Shown: positions 7,736-16,128, numbered from the stretch's first letter. The stretch: DNA of 64,000 nt from Sphingomonas panni (GCF_022664435.1 NZ_JAKREU010000012.1:37936-101935); one strand, 5' to 3'. Numbers and translations are program-made. Notes: generated by a model not told the origin, from the letters alone.

Positions 7736-8488
7736 ATGGACGGTCGGAATCCAGACGAGATCAACTTCCCTCCGTTTGAAACGGAGGATTTGCGTAAGAA
7801 TCTCGCACGTTATCTTGATAGTGCCTTCACCGCCGAAGGAGCTGCCGCTGCGTCGAAAGTCGGCAACTTCAAGTGGGGCGTATACGCCTTCTTCGATTAT
7901 GACGGGGAACCGATCTACGTCGGGCAAACTAACGAGCAGCTTCGCACTCGCATCCGGCGCCATCTGACCAATCAACGCACCGATGCCGTTGCTATGTCTG
8001 TGCTTGACCCTTTCGAGGTGTACGAGATCGAGGTTTGGCCGCTTCCGGCCCTACAAGAGGTGTCGAAGCCGAGAAGCAAGACGGACGCGCGTTGGGCGGC
8101 ATGGGAGTCGGCCGTCGATCAACTCAATGCACTGGAGCGTAAGGTTTACGATCAGGCGATCGAAAAGAGCCGATTCAAAGCTATCCTGAACGAGAAAGAC
8201 CCACCGCTGGCGAAGGTCGAGATCGAGGCACCGCCATCGTTCAGGGGACGCATCGTTTCTGATGAGGTGTTCGCGATCCGCTCGCACCCTGATTTTAGGA
8301 TTGCCCGACGTGCGCTCATCATCGCCAGACTTGCCCAGGTCATCGCCGAGCGAAAGGTTCAAGGTGGATTGCGGCGGGTCATGCTGATCCAGGCAAAGCG
8401 CCTGCAATGGCTTGCCGATCGACGATATCAGGCCCTGGGGGGCGCAGAATCCGTGGAGCGGGAAGATGGCGCCGACACCGACGAGTAG
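7736..8488 (+). CDS. GIY-YIG nuclease domain protein
   Basis: A 250-aa protein from the ATG at 7736, chosen for its GGAG ribosome site five bases upstream; an ATG at 7712 would add eight residues. Residues 48-74 hold the GIY-YIG core: GVYAFFDYDGEPIYVGQTN followed by LRTRIRRH, with the catalytic-type Arg. The rest (~100-250) is charged and helical and resembles no family I know. It is transcribed divergently from the RHH-methylase operon and convergently to the Z1 gene. In defence loci such domains cut foreign DNA; a role with the Z1 NTPase is inferred from position only. Confidence 0.7.
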   Translation: MDGRNPDEINFPPFETEDLRKNLARYLDSAFTAEGAAAASKVGNFKWGVYAFFDYDGEPIYVGQTNEQLRTRIRRHLTNQRTDAVAMSVLDPFEVYEIEVWPLPALQEVSKPRSKTDARWAAWESAVDQLNALERKVYDQAIEKSRFKAILNEKDPPLAKVEIEAPPSFRGRIVSDEVFAIRSHPDFRIARRALIIARLAQVIAERKVQGGLRRVMLIQAKRLQWLADRRYQALGGAESVEREDGADTDE

Positions 8489-8532
8489 CTCATCGCGGGT
8501 GCCTGCGTGTCGGCGCTCCCCCTCGCCTGCTT

Positions 8533-10671
8533 CTAAGCCGCAACCTTTGTTGCGAAGATGCAGGGCTCCACATCGGCAGGGGCTGCCAGGATAGGCCACC
8601 AGAACTTATGGCCGCTCCAGCCCTGCTCCTTAGTGCCTTCCTGTTGTAGCAGCACCAGCGCCGGTTTCGAGCGTCCAGGGTCCATCACGGTTGATCGAAG
8701 CGCGGTGCCCAAGATCGAGCGGCCGGACTTGTCACCGGAACCCCCTTTGGTCAGCCGACGCCCTGTTTCTGCTAGCACGACCAGGTTGCCGTCGCCGCCG
8801 TCGCGAACGTCGGAATAATAGTCGATCAGGCCGCGCATGGCGTCCCACTCGAACTCCGTGTCGTCAAACTCCATCGTCTCCTCGATGGCGTCGATAATCT
8901 CGATCGCGCGGGCGCGGTCCAGCTCGGCGAAACCGGCGGCGTTGATCCATCGAGGATCAATTAGCGCATCGATCTTGGCCTGGGCCGCGGCCATTGCCCG
9001 ACCGCGGATCGTCTGGAACCCAGTGGGCAAAACCATGCCGTTCGGTCGGACCGGCACCACCGAGCTGAGCATCACCTTATTGGGCGCGCACGGGCGCACC
9101 CGCTGCAAGGGGTCGGTCTGAATGAACACGACGCCGCGGTCGTGGGCGCCCGTCTCGAAAGCTTCCCGTAGCGCGTTCTCAAAGCCGTTGATCGTGAACA
9201 GCCGATCATACACCCCTTGCGACGTGTAGAACCTCGTCACCGCCAGATCGGGCCGTGACCGGTTGCCATACATGCGTGAGTGCTGAAGCACGGTATCAGC
9301 CTGCATCGTTCGGGGGTTTCGGCCGTAGTAGAAGGCGATCAGGTTCGGGATGGTGATGCCTCGGTCGAGGATATTGCCGCCGACATAGATATTAAACGGC
9401 GTGCGCAGCTTCAGCTCGGCTTGCGTGTCAAGCAGCGCCATCACATCCTTGTCGGAGTTCACCGTCTCCCGCACCACGTCATCGCTTTGCAGCGCATCAA
9501 TAAAAAGTTCGAACGCCTCTTGGCGCGAGGGCATACGACCCTTGTCGGCGCTGACCGACGTATCGAGGTCATCATAAGCCGCATCGAACAGTGGCCGCAG
9601 CGTCTCCGGATCGTTTTCCGCGTGATCCAAGATCGCTTCGCTAATCCATTCGATCACCTGATCCTGCCAAGCGTGCGCCGCCTTCTGCGTATCGTTGTGG
9701 ATTATCATCGCGTACTTGCGCTTGCGCTCGCCGGCCTCGTGCTGCTGCCAGCGCCGCACGCACGCGGCCAGGACGAAAGTGATGATGGCGCGCCGAAGAC
9801 CGACGGTGTTGGGACTGTCCAACACCGAGTTCGGATGAATGCGTCGCTTGTCGGGGCGGCGAAGCGCATCCTGCTCCAAGTCGCTGACCGTTACGATGAG
9901 GTGGTGACGCGGATCGTCGGTATCGTGGCCACCAAAATAATCGTCGCCTCCGACGTAACCGCCGTGGATCGGCAGCAGTTCGGTAAACGCCGGCTTTTTG
10001 GGTTTGAACACGAAGTTGCCGCCGGCGTTGGCTGCCTCATAGCCCTCCGGCTGGAGGTAGAGCGAGTAAGGCGTCGCGGTCACCTGGAGGAAGGCAATGC
10101 CCTCAACCATGCGGCGCAGATCGTCCATTTTCTCAGCGATGGCGCCCTGCTCGATAGCTTGCTGCCCGCGCTTGCGCACGAACCGGACGCTGGCGAGGTC
10201 CGCTTCATCATCGATCAGCAGCACCTTGCGCTTTTGCAGATCGGCATGGGCCTCCATAAATTCGATTAGGCGGTCAAGATTCTGCGCCTGCTTCTTCGCC
10301 ACAATGACGATTTTGCGCTTCAGCTCGCTGCGCGTCAGCTTACCAGGCAACTTCATGATATCGAGAACGATCATCTCGTCCTCGTCTATGAAATCGGCAA
10401 AATCGGCGCTAAGGCGGGCAACGGTCTGCGCTGACAAGGTCTTGGTGCCCTTGGTCAGCACCAACGCGATATCGAAATCCCGATCGAACGCACGCGCAAT
10501 CGCCCCCACGAACCCGCGCGTTTTGCCCGACTGGATTTTGCCCAGGAGCATCCCCGGCCGATCACCGGTCGTATCGACATCCTCGAGCTGGTTGACGACG
10601 CGCTCGATGCACGCGGCCAGCTCGTCGCTATCGCCGCGGGTCTGCCTCAACCGAGCATAGAACCCCGTCAT
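8533..10671 (-). CDS. Z1-domain P-loop NTPase of a restriction-type defence locus
   Basis: A 712-aa protein. I place the start at MTGFYARLRQ because GGAGGAA lies just ahead of that ATG; an upstream ATG (10695) would add eight residues. Walker A is GKIQSGKT (44-51) and Walker B is VLLIDDEAD (150-158), with the superfamily II-like GIAFLQVTATPYSLYLQPEG segment after it. Further on, FNIYVGGNILDRGITIPNLIAFYYGR and the DTVLQHSRMYGNR motif are hallmarks of the Z1 family. Z1 proteins are known from gene neighbourhoods with cytosine methylases, Vsr and MORC-type ATPases, and are thought to translocate on DNA. No MORC gene is seen here. Confidence 0.85.
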   Translation of the reverse strand: MTGFYARLRQTRGDSDELAACIERVVNQLEDVDTTGDRPGMLLGKIQSGKTRGFVGAIARAFDRDFDIALVLTKGTKTLSAQTVARLSADFADFIDEDEMIVLDIMKLPGKLTRSELKRKIVIVAKKQAQNLDRLIEFMEAHADLQKRKVLLIDDEADLASVRFVRKRGQQAIEQGAIAEKMDDLRRMVEGIAFLQVTATPYSLYLQPEGYEAANAGGNFVFKPKKPAFTELLPIHGGYVGGDDYFGGHDTDDPRHHLIVTVSDLEQDALRRPDKRRIHPNSVLDSPNTVGLRRAIITFVLAACVRRWQQHEAGERKRKYAMIIHNDTQKAAHAWQDQVIEWISEAILDHAENDPETLRPLFDAAYDDLDTSVSADKGRMPSRQEAFELFIDALQSDDVVRETVNSDKDVMALLDTQAELKLRTPFNIYVGGNILDRGITIPNLIAFYYGRNPRTMQADTVLQHSRMYGNRSRPDLAVTRFYTSQGVYDRLFTINGFENALREAFETGAHDRGVVFIQTDPLQRVRPCAPNKVMLSSVVPVRPNGMVLPTGFQTIRGRAMAAAQAKIDALIDPRWINAAGFAELDRARAIEIIDAIEETMEFDDTEFEWDAMRGLIDYYSDVRDGGDGNLVVLAETGRRLTKGGSGDKSGRSILGTALRSTVMDPGRSKPALVLLQQEGTKEQGWSGHKFWWPILAAPADVEPCIFATKVAA

Positions 10672-10736
10672 TGTTCCTCCCCCTTCGCTGTTCATGAGTT
10701 GCGCTGGCTCGTAATATAGGCGCCCCGCAACGTACC

Positions 10737-11153
10737 TTACAGCATCAGCTTCTCCGCCTCCGCAATCACAGGTTCTGGGTCGCCGAAGCGGTATTCTGCT
10801 AGGTCTTCGCAGTCGGTCTCGCTGAGCGGCATCTTACTATATTCGCCTTTTGCCCAACTCGCGGTCCTAGTGTGGCGCTCGCCGAGCCGGACCATTTCAT
10901 CGTGGGGAGCGACATACCAATTGCCGCGATCAGGAAAGGCGATCCAGATATTGCGGCGAAGGTATTTCTGATTGATCGTCCAGCGACCCTTGAGCTGAAC
11001 AAGCCGCGTGTCGCCCGTGGCCTCGTTGTGCAGGATCAGGTCGATGCCGTTGTCATAGACAGGCAGATAGGCGTTATAACCTTGGTTCAGGGCGACCGTG
11101 ACGAGTGCGTTACGGTTGACGACCTCGATGGCGTCGCTGGTCAGCTTGTTCAT
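10737..11153 (-). CDS. Small PD-(D/E)XK-like nuclease
   Basis: A 138-aa protein starting MNKLTSDAIEVVNRNALV; the ATG at 11153 has GAGGGG eight bases upstream, while longer readings of the frame lack this. The core NAYLPVYDNGIDLILHNEATGDTR...VQLKGR has the order of a PD-(D/E)XK nuclease: GxD, a turn, then Q-x-K, as in Holliday-junction-resolvase and group I intron type endonucleases. The later IWIAFPDRGNWYVAPHDEMV is also common in that set. It follows the Z1 gene start by 40 bp on the same strand upstream (it would be transcribed first), suggesting one operon with Z1. Confidence 0.6.
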   Translation of the reverse strand: MNKLTSDAIEVVNRNALVTVALNQGYNAYLPVYDNGIDLILHNEATGDTRLVQLKGRWTINQKYLRRNIWIAFPDRGNWYVAPHDEMVRLGERHTRTASWAKGEYSKMPLSETDCEDLAEYRFGDPEPVIAEAEKLML

Positions 11154-11183
11154 CTTCACCCCTCGCATCCAAAGGACCGATCG

Positions 11184-11393
11184 ATGGATTACCAGATCAT
11201 CCGCTTCAACAACGGACACCGCCGGGATGGTAGTGAGACTTGGAAAGGTCATCCCCTGACCGCCGTCCAGGATCACGCCCGCGAGATCATTGACATGGGT
11301 TTGGCGGAGCGCGTCGAGGTTCGTGACGAGAGCGACACGCTGGTGTTCCAATGGCCTCGCACCGTGAAGGTGGCCTCACAATCGCCGGCATAA
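11184..11393 (+). CDS. Unrecognised 69-aa protein
   Basis: Starts MDYQIIRFNNGHRRDGSETW with an AAAGGA ribosome site, and ends in VFQWPRTVKVASQSPA. The frame stays open upstream of 11184, but only this start has a ribosome site. The composition is that of a small soluble acidic-basic protein, with a helix TAVQDHAREIIDMGLAERVEV and no motif I can name. It is divergent from the small PD-(D/E)XK gene with only 30 bp between start codons, so both would share one promoter region. Confidence 0.55.
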   Translation: MDYQIIRFNNGHRRDGSETWKGHPLTAVQDHAREIIDMGLAERVEVRDESDTLVFQWPRTVKVASQSPA

Positions 11394-11416
11394 TCGGACG
11401 CGCGGGTGGCTAGGCA

Positions 11417-11998
11417 TCACCCTTCGGTGCTGGACGCGGCCTCCCGTTCGCTCGCCGGGAATTGCCGGTAGAAGGTAGAGAGGCCGACGCCCAGCAGCTT
11501 CGCGACCCGCGCCGGTTTCTCGCCCACGGCGAGCAGTTTGCGGGCCGTGTCGATCCTGTCGGGTGTCATCACCAGCTTGCGCCCTCCCCCCGTGCTGCCC
11601 TTCTCGCGCGCCGCCGCCAGCCCGGCGATCGTCCGCTCCTTTACCAGCTCGCGTTCCATCTCCGCGACCGATGCGAGGATGTGGAACAGGAGCCGGCCCG
11701 ATGCCGTCGACGTGTCGAACCCATCCGTCAGCGATCGAAAGTCGATCCCCCGCTCAGACAGGTCCGCAGCCAGCGCGATCAGACCCTGGATCGAGCGGCC
11801 GAGCCGATCGAGTTTCCAGATTACCAGCGTGTCGCCGGCGCGTGCGAAGCCCAGCGCCTCGACCAGCCCCGGCCGGTTGATCTTCGCACCGCTCGCCTTG
11901 TCGGTGAACACCTTCTCGCACCCGGCCTTTGCCAGTGCATCGAGTTGCAACGTCAAATCCTGATCGGCCGTCGAGACACGCGCATAGCCGATCAGCAT
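11417..11998 (-). CDS. Serine recombinase (TnpR/Pin-type resolvase)
   Basis: A 193-aa small serine recombinase. It begins MLIGYARVSTADQDLTLQ with catalytic Ser in 'VST', has LDRLGRSIQGL (second catalytic region), AEMERELVKERTIAGL (helix E) and a C-terminal helix-turn-helix PARVAKLLGVGLSTFYRQF. These enzymes resolve cointegrates or invert DNA by double-strand exchange at res sites. It lies just outside the left end of the Tni-type transposon at 12089, and belongs to another element or is a stand-alone remnant. The A+T-richer stretch 12000-12070 in front of it, with repeated TCGGGAA-like half-sites, is a candidate res region. Confidence 0.9.
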   Translation of the reverse strand: MLIGYARVSTADQDLTLQLDALAKAGCEKVFTDKASGAKINRPGLVEALGFARAGDTLVIWKLDRLGRSIQGLIALAADLSERGIDFRSLTDGFDTSTASGRLLFHILASVAEMERELVKERTIAGLAAAREKGSTGGGRKLVMTPDRIDTARKLLAVGEKPARVAKLLGVGLSTFYRQFPASEREAASSTEG

Positions 11999-12088
11999 CT
12001 TTCCCGTTTCCCCGTCAAAATCGGCAGTTTCGGGAATTGTAAATCGGGAACAGGTTTTGGGAAAGCGGAACCCGCAGGCGTCCGTCAG

Positions 12089-12136
12089 CTGTAAACGCTC
12101 GCGCTAAATGGCGGCGTTCTGATCGCGCTATTTGTC
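12089..12136. repeat. Left terminal inverted repeat, 48 bp
   Basis: Matches the reverse complement of 15116-15163 at 46 of 48 positions. It contains two direct copies of a TCGCGCTAnnTG motif 24 bp apart, as expected for transposase binding sites. The tniB stop codon touches its inner edge. Confidence 0.85.
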
Positions 12137-13013
12137 AGTTGCCGGGTCCGATGACGAGGCAATCGCGCGCGGCCTGAACGATGTCAGCGGTGACCTCCTC
12201 GACGCGGTTGAGGGTCATGATCCGCCGCATCTGCGCGAACAGGCGCTCCATGAGCCGGAAGTTGCCGCGCGTGATGCGGATCACGGCTGCCTGCGCTTCG
12301 ATCGCGTCGAGTTGGGCCGGGTCGAAGCTGATTCCGAAATCGCCGGCGTGGGTCGCGAGCAGCAGCCGCATTTCGGTCTCGGTAAGCGGTTTGAACTCGT
12401 GGACGAAGCCGATCCGCGAGTAGAGCTGGGCATAGCGGGCGAGGCGCTTCTCCAAGCCCGGCATACCCATCAGGATCAGCCCGAAGCCGTGGCGATCGGC
12501 CATGTCGCGGAGATGTTCGAGCGACTTTATGGTCAGGCGGTCGGCCTCGTCGACGATGACGAGGGGGCAGGCGATGCGGGCGGCGTCATGGGTGATTTCG
12601 TCCTGCGAGCCGCCCGCGACCGTCAGCCGGGCATAGCCCAGCTTAATGAGGTTGAGGCCCAACACCGCGTCGATCGTCTTGGGCGTGTTGCTGACCGACA
12701 CGGTGTAGAAGACGGCGCGGCAGCGAGCGACCTTTTCGCCAAGGAGCGCGGCAATGGGACGGAGCGCGGCATATTCCCCCAGGTCGGGGAAGCTGGAAAA
12801 CTCGCGCGCCGATAGCGTCTTTCCGACGCCCGGCCGGCCATGACACACGCCGATATAGCGGTAGTGCGCGCAGGCTTCGGCAAACTCGACGAACCGGGCA
12901 TGTTCGCGGGTCGCCAGGAACGGCTGCTCGACCAGGAACTCAATCGTCAGCGGCGTAGAGCCGGAGCCCTCGGTAGGTGGTGGGCCGGGAAGCCGTATCC
13001 TCTTGGTCGCCAT
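12135..13013 (-). CDS. tniB: TniB-like transposition ATPase
   Basis: A 292-aa AAA+ protein beginning MATKRIRLPG. Walker A is GRPGVGKT, Walker B is LVIVDEADR, and sensor I lies in FGLILMGMPGLEKRL. TniB/TnsC-like ATPases select target DNA and activate the DDE transposase. Its 5' end overlaps tniA by 74 bp, which suggests coupled translation. The stop codon sits at the inner edge of the left inverted repeat, so the gene runs right up to the transposon end. Confidence 0.85.
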   Translation of the reverse strand: MATKRIRLPGPPPTEGSGSTPLTIEFLVEQPFLATREHARFVEFAEACAHYRYIGVCHGRPGVGKTLSAREFSSFPDLGEYAALRPIAALLGEKVARCRAVFYTVSVSNTPKTIDAVLGLNLIKLGYARLTVAGGSQDEITHDAARIACPLVIVDEADRLTIKSLEHLRDMADRHGFGLILMGMPGLEKRLARYAQLYSRIGFVHEFKPLTETEMRLLLATHAGDFGISFDPAQLDAIEAQAAVIRITRGNFRLMERLFAQMRRIMTLNRVEEVTADIVQAARDCLVIGPGN

Positions 13014-14418
13014 CGAAGGTCTCCGTGGGGGCAGGCACCTGCTTGTCGCGCTCCTTCGCGCCGCGCCGGGCGCGCTGGATCGCGCGCAACGACGGGTGCC
13101 CAGCGTGCTCGGAGCTGAGCGCACGGCAGACGAACCGGCCCTGGTGGTAGACGTGGATCTCGGTCAGGTCGCGGGGGTCATAGACCGCCTCGACCTGCTC
13201 GCCGACGAAGGCCGCGAGCGTGGGTTCGACATAGCGCCTGCCCATCAGACGGATGCCGTCGCGCAGCACTTTACGGGGCTTGGGCACGTGCACGAGCAGC
13301 ATGTCGAGCTGTTCAAGGCTGTCGGGCATTGCGGGCAGGAACCCGCCCTTCTGCCAGCGCGTGATCGGCGGTTCGCCGGTGCTGCCATGCGGGCGACGAT
13401 GATAGACGCCGCACACGAACGCCTCGAAGCGGGCGCGCAGCTCGTCGAGCGTGAGCACTGGCGCCGACAGCGGCTTGCCCGCGATCAGGTGGCCGGGCAG
13501 GTCGGGCAGGAACATGTCGTTGATGGTGCGGAACAGCCGCTCGATCTTGCCGCGCCCGCGAGGACGCCCCGGCAGCGAATGGATGAGGCGGATTTTGAGG
13601 GCGATGCACGCCTGCTCGATATGCTCGGAGATGAAATCCGAGCCGTTGTCGACGTAAAGCTGTTCGGGAATGCCGCTGACGATCCATTCGGGATTGGGCT
13701 TGCGCCAGATCGCCTGCCGCAAGGCGAGCGCCGTGTTGAGGGCACTGGGGGCATCGAGGCTGAGGAAGTAACCGGCGATGGCTCGGCTGTGATCGTCAAC
13801 GATGACGGTCAGCCAAGGACGCACCGGGGTTCCGGCATCATCGAGCACGAGAATGTCGAGAACGGTATGATCGGCCTGCCACATCTCGTTCGAGGTCGCG
13901 GCTTCGCGCCGATGCACTAGCTCGTGCTGGTCGCGGTAGACGGCCGGATCGGAGGCTGCGGCGATCTGGCTTGCCGGTATCGCCCTGACGACACGCGCGA
14001 CGGCCGCATAGCTGGGGGTTCGGTGTCCATGCGCGATGGCGAGTTCCTGCACCTTTCGGTGAATGGCGGCGACCGGGGGTCGCGGGCGCTTGGTGGCGAG
14101 AGTGCGGGTCAGTTCGACCAGATGTTCCGGCAGGTGCAGCCTGCCCCGATCGTTGCGCGGCAGACGCGCGAGACCGGCAAGTCCTTCGGCACGGTAGCGC
14201 CCGAGCCAGCGCTGCAACGTCCGCTCGCTCAGCGTGCCGGTGCGGGCGAGGTCCGCGAGCGGGATGCCATCGGCGAGGTGCGGTTCAAGGACGCGGTAGC
14301 GCTCGATCGCCAGCGGCGGGACAAGCGCCGGATGCGTCACCGCCGACGGTCCGTGTCGCAGGTAAGGAAAACGGAGATTTGCCTGCCCATCGCCATGCGA
14401 GTCCGCTCGCGTTGCCAA
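12940..14418 (-). CDS. tniA: TniA-like DDE transposase
   Basis: Up to 492 aa. An N-terminal helix-turn-helix (GTLSERTLQRWLGRYRAEGL) is followed by a retroviral-integrase-type core with QADHT (first Asp), LYVDNGSDF (second Asp) and GKIERLFRT (Glu), then a Mu-type beta-barrel C-terminus (RYVEPTLAAFVGEQVEAVYDP). It cuts and joins transposon ends. The frame allows an ATG at 14418, but a GTG at 14340 (VTHPALVPPL) is an equally likely start since homologous proteins begin near there. tniB follows with overlap, and tniR lies divergent on the other side. Confidence 0.85.
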   Translation of the reverse strand: MATRADSHGDGQANLRFPYLRHGPSAVTHPALVPPLAIERYRVLEPHLADGIPLADLARTGTLSERTLQRWLGRYRAEGLAGLARLPRNDRGRLHLPEHLVELTRTLATKRPRPPVAAIHRKVQELAIAHGHRTPSYAAVARVVRAIPASQIAAASDPAVYRDQHELVHRREAATSNEMWQADHTVLDILVLDDAGTPVRPWLTVIVDDHSRAIAGYFLSLDAPSALNTALALRQAIWRKPNPEWIVSGIPEQLYVDNGSDFISEHIEQACIALKIRLIHSLPGRPRGRGKIERLFRTINDMFLPDLPGHLIAGKPLSAPVLTLDELRARFEAFVCGVYHRRPHGSTGEPPITRWQKGGFLPAMPDSLEQLDMLLVHVPKPRKVLRDGIRLMGRRYVEPTLAAFVGEQVEAVYDPRDLTEIHVYHQGRFVCRALSSEHAGHPSLRAIQRARRGAKERDKQVPAPTETFDGDQEDTASRPTTYRGLRLYAADD

Positions 14419-14531
14419 ACCGGCCTGTTCGACGTAAATCTACCCGGTAAAGAAAACTAGGGCAACATAGACCTGCCGATGACGACTTTCTTCCCAAACC
14501 GCGCCCGATCGGGGCGCCACCGGCCCTACGC

Positions 14532-15104
14532 ATGAAAATCGGTTACGCCCGCGTATCGACCGCCGAGCAGAACCTGGACCTCCAGCGTGATGCGCTGAAG
14601 GCTGCCGGCTGCGAGAAGGTCATCACCGACAAGGCCTCCGGGGCGACTGCCGCTCGCCCTGGATTGGAAAAGGTGAAGGAGCTGCTTCGCGCCGGCGACA
14701 CACTGGTGGTCTGGCGCCTCGACAGGCTCGGCCGCTCGCTCCGTGATCTGATCGGATGGATGACCTACCTCGACGAGGAAAAGGTCGGGCTGCTGAGCCT
14801 GCACGAGGCGATCGACACGACCACCACGTCGGGCAAGCTTACCTTCCACCTGTTCGGGGCATTGGCGGAGTTCGAGCGCAACCTGATCCGCGAGCGGACC
14901 CAGGCCGGTCTCACCGCAGCCCGCGCTCGCGGCAAGAAGGGTGGCCGGCCGGCCGCACTCGGCAAGGACAAGCGCGACCTGGCCGTCAGGCTCTACCACG
15001 AGAACACGATGCCGATCGCCAAGATTTGCTCGATGCTCGGCATCTCCAAGCCAACACTCTACGCCTATGTGCGATCGGCCGAGACCAAGCCGGTAGCCGC
15101 GTAG
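14532..15104 (+). CDS. tniR: Serine resolvase of the Tni-type transposon
   Basis: A 190-aa small serine recombinase: MKIGYARVSTAEQNLDLQ with the catalytic Ser, LDRLGRSLRDL, AEFERNLIRERTQAGL, and a C-terminal helix-turn-helix ending IAKICSMLGISKPTLYAYV. It lies divergent from tniA inside the 48-bp inverted repeats, so it should resolve the cointegrates made by this element. The 113 bp between it and tniA is the expected place for the res site. It differs clearly from the other resolvase at 11417, so the two act on different sites. Confidence 0.9.
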   Translation: MKIGYARVSTAEQNLDLQRDALKAAGCEKVITDKASGATAARPGLEKVKELLRAGDTLVVWRLDRLGRSLRDLIGWMTYLDEEKVGLLSLHEAIDTTTTSGKLTFHLFGALAEFERNLIRERTQAGLTAARARGKKGGRPAALGKDKRDLAVRLYHENTMPIAKICSMLGISKPTLYAYVRSAETKPVAA

Positions 15105-15115
15105 CGACGCTCGCC

Positions 15116-15163
15116 GACAAATAGCGCGATCAGAATGCCGCCACTTAGCGCGAGCGTTTACAG
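15116..15163. repeat. Right terminal inverted repeat, 48 bp
   Basis: Partner of 12089-12136, with mismatches at two positions. It begins 12 bp after the resolvase stop and ends in GTTTACAG. Confidence 0.85.
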
Positions 15164-15232
15164 CGGCCCGGCTGCGATCGGCGCGATCCTCACGCAATCG
15201 ACCGTTTGCGCGAGACGGGGTGATTGCAGCAC

Positions 15233-15649
15233 CTACGCAGTCGCATGTTGGTCGAGCAAGTCGATCACGGCGCAACTTGCCGCCCCGTCGCCCCCGCAAC
15301 GGTCGATAGTCGTGGCGAGCACGCTTTCGAGCTGCGCCAGATCGACCATCTTGGCGCGAACACGCTCCAGATGGTGGGCCGCGATCTCGCGGACCTCACA
15401 GCATGACGCCTGCGCGGGACCGCCAAGTGATAGGATCGCGCGCACCTCGGCCGGGGTGAAACCGAGTTCTCGCGCGCGACGGATGAATCCAAGGGCGCGG
15501 ACGTGATCGGCCCCATATACCCGCCGCCCGCCGCTCGTGCGGGGTGGCGTTGTGAGAACGCCGACGCGCTCAAAATATCGGATTGTCTCGATGTTCACAC
15601 CAGTCCGGCGCGACAGCTCGCCTATCGCGATGCTTTGCTCGACGCGCAT
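15233..15649 (-). CDS. merR: MerR-family metal-responsive regulator
   Basis: A 138-aa MerR protein: winged helix IGELSRRTGVNIETIRYFERVGVL (9-32), GRRVYGADHVRALGFIRRARELGF, then the dimerisation helix. Metal-site cysteines are Cys83/Cys84, Cys118 and Cys126, close to the Cys82/117/126 triad of mercury-binding MerR; the doubled Cys is unusual. It would repress and, when metal-loaded, untwist the divergent promoter of the MerT-like gene. A dyad with a 19-bp promoter spacer lies in the 62-bp gap between the two genes. Hg(II) is the best guess for the metal; Pb, Cd or Zn cannot be excluded. Confidence 0.85.
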   Translation of the reverse strand: MRVEQSIAIGELSRRTGVNIETIRYFERVGVLTTPPRTSGGRRVYGADHVRALGFIRRARELGFTPAEVRAILSLGGPAQASCCEVREIAAHHLERVRAKMVDLAQLESVLATTIDRCGGDGAASCAVIDLLDQHATA

Positions 15650-15656
15650 AAATCGC

Positions 15657-15687
15657 TTGCTCCTGTAGCCGCTACAGGAGGCATAGC
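15657..15687 (+). promoter_or_regulatory. MerR-type promoter/operator with 19-bp spacer
   Basis: TTGCTC (15657-15662) and CATAGC (15682-15687) are 19 bp apart, the over-long spacer of MerR-activated promoters. Between them lies a perfect dyad, arms CTCCTGTAG (15660-15668) and CTACAGGAG (15672-15680) with a 3-bp centre. It faces the MerT-like gene. Confidence 0.75.
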
Positions 15688-15711
15688 GGGTTATTCCTCC
15701 GGAGACGACCG

Positions 15712-16128
15712 ATGAACCAAGGGACGATGCCGCACGAAACTCTGGGTCCGCCCGCGCCGACCCGTCGAGCCGACACGGGGCTATCCGTCCTCGCCACGCT
15801 GACTAGCTTCGGCGCGGTCCTGGCCGCTGCCTCCTGCTGCGTCCTGCCGCTCGCGCTTGCGGCAATGAGCGTTGGAGCCGGCGTTTCCAGTACCTTCGCC
15901 GCGCTGATGCCGCTGCGCTGGCCGCTGACGGCACTCTCGCTCATCGGTCTGGCTGCCGGGTGGTGGGCCTATGCGCGGCGCCGAAGGGCTTGCGCTGCGG
16001 ATCGGTCCTGCACCGTGCCGCTGCCTTCTAGCGCCACTCCGATCGTGCTCGCGATCGGCACGGTCCTGACGGTGGTCGCGTTAATATGGGATCGCCTTGA
16101 AGCGCCATTGATGAAGGCGCTTTCCTGA
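15712..16128 (+). CDS. MerT-like metal transport membrane protein
   Basis: A 138-aa membrane protein with three or four hydrophobic segments. The first, at about residues 26-55, carries ASCCVLPLALAAM, the vicinal Cys pair of mercuric transporter MerT in TM1. A second Cys pair, CAADRSC, lies in the loop after TM2 or TM3. MerT moves Hg(II) across the inner membrane to a cytosolic reductase. No merA or merP is present here, so the protein may work as part of another metal pathway or feed a reductase coded elsewhere. GGAG lies eight bases before the ATG. Confidence 0.7.
   Translation: MNQGTMPHETLGPPAPTRRADTGLSVLATLTSFGAVLAAASCCVLPLALAAMSVGAGVSSTFAALMPLRWPLTALSLIGLAAGWWAYARRRRACAADRSCTVPLPSSATPIVLAIGTVLTVVALIWDRLEAPLMKALS

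Larger units (their letters stand above)
12089..15163. mobile_element. Tni-type (Tn402/Tn5053-like) transposon with 48-bp terminal inverted repeats
   Basis: A self-contained 3.07-kb element bounded by inverted repeats at 12089-12136 and 15116-15163. It holds tniB and tniA on the minus strand and a divergent serine resolvase, with no tniQ and no cargo. Both tips read inward from TGTAAACGC. No matching 5-bp target duplication is visible (TCAGC against GCGGC), so one flank may have been rearranged after insertion. Confidence 0.75.

Noticed and set aside
4997..10671. A MORC/MutL-type ATPase as expected partner of Z1, Dcm and Vsr
   Set aside because: No GHKL motifs (E-x2-x-N, DxGxG) appear in any protein of the island, so the classical MORC system is not claimed.
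12081..15170. Target-site duplication of the Tni-type transposon
   Set aside because: Flanking 5-mers on both possible tip definitions differ (TCAGC/GCGGC and GTCAG/CGGCC).
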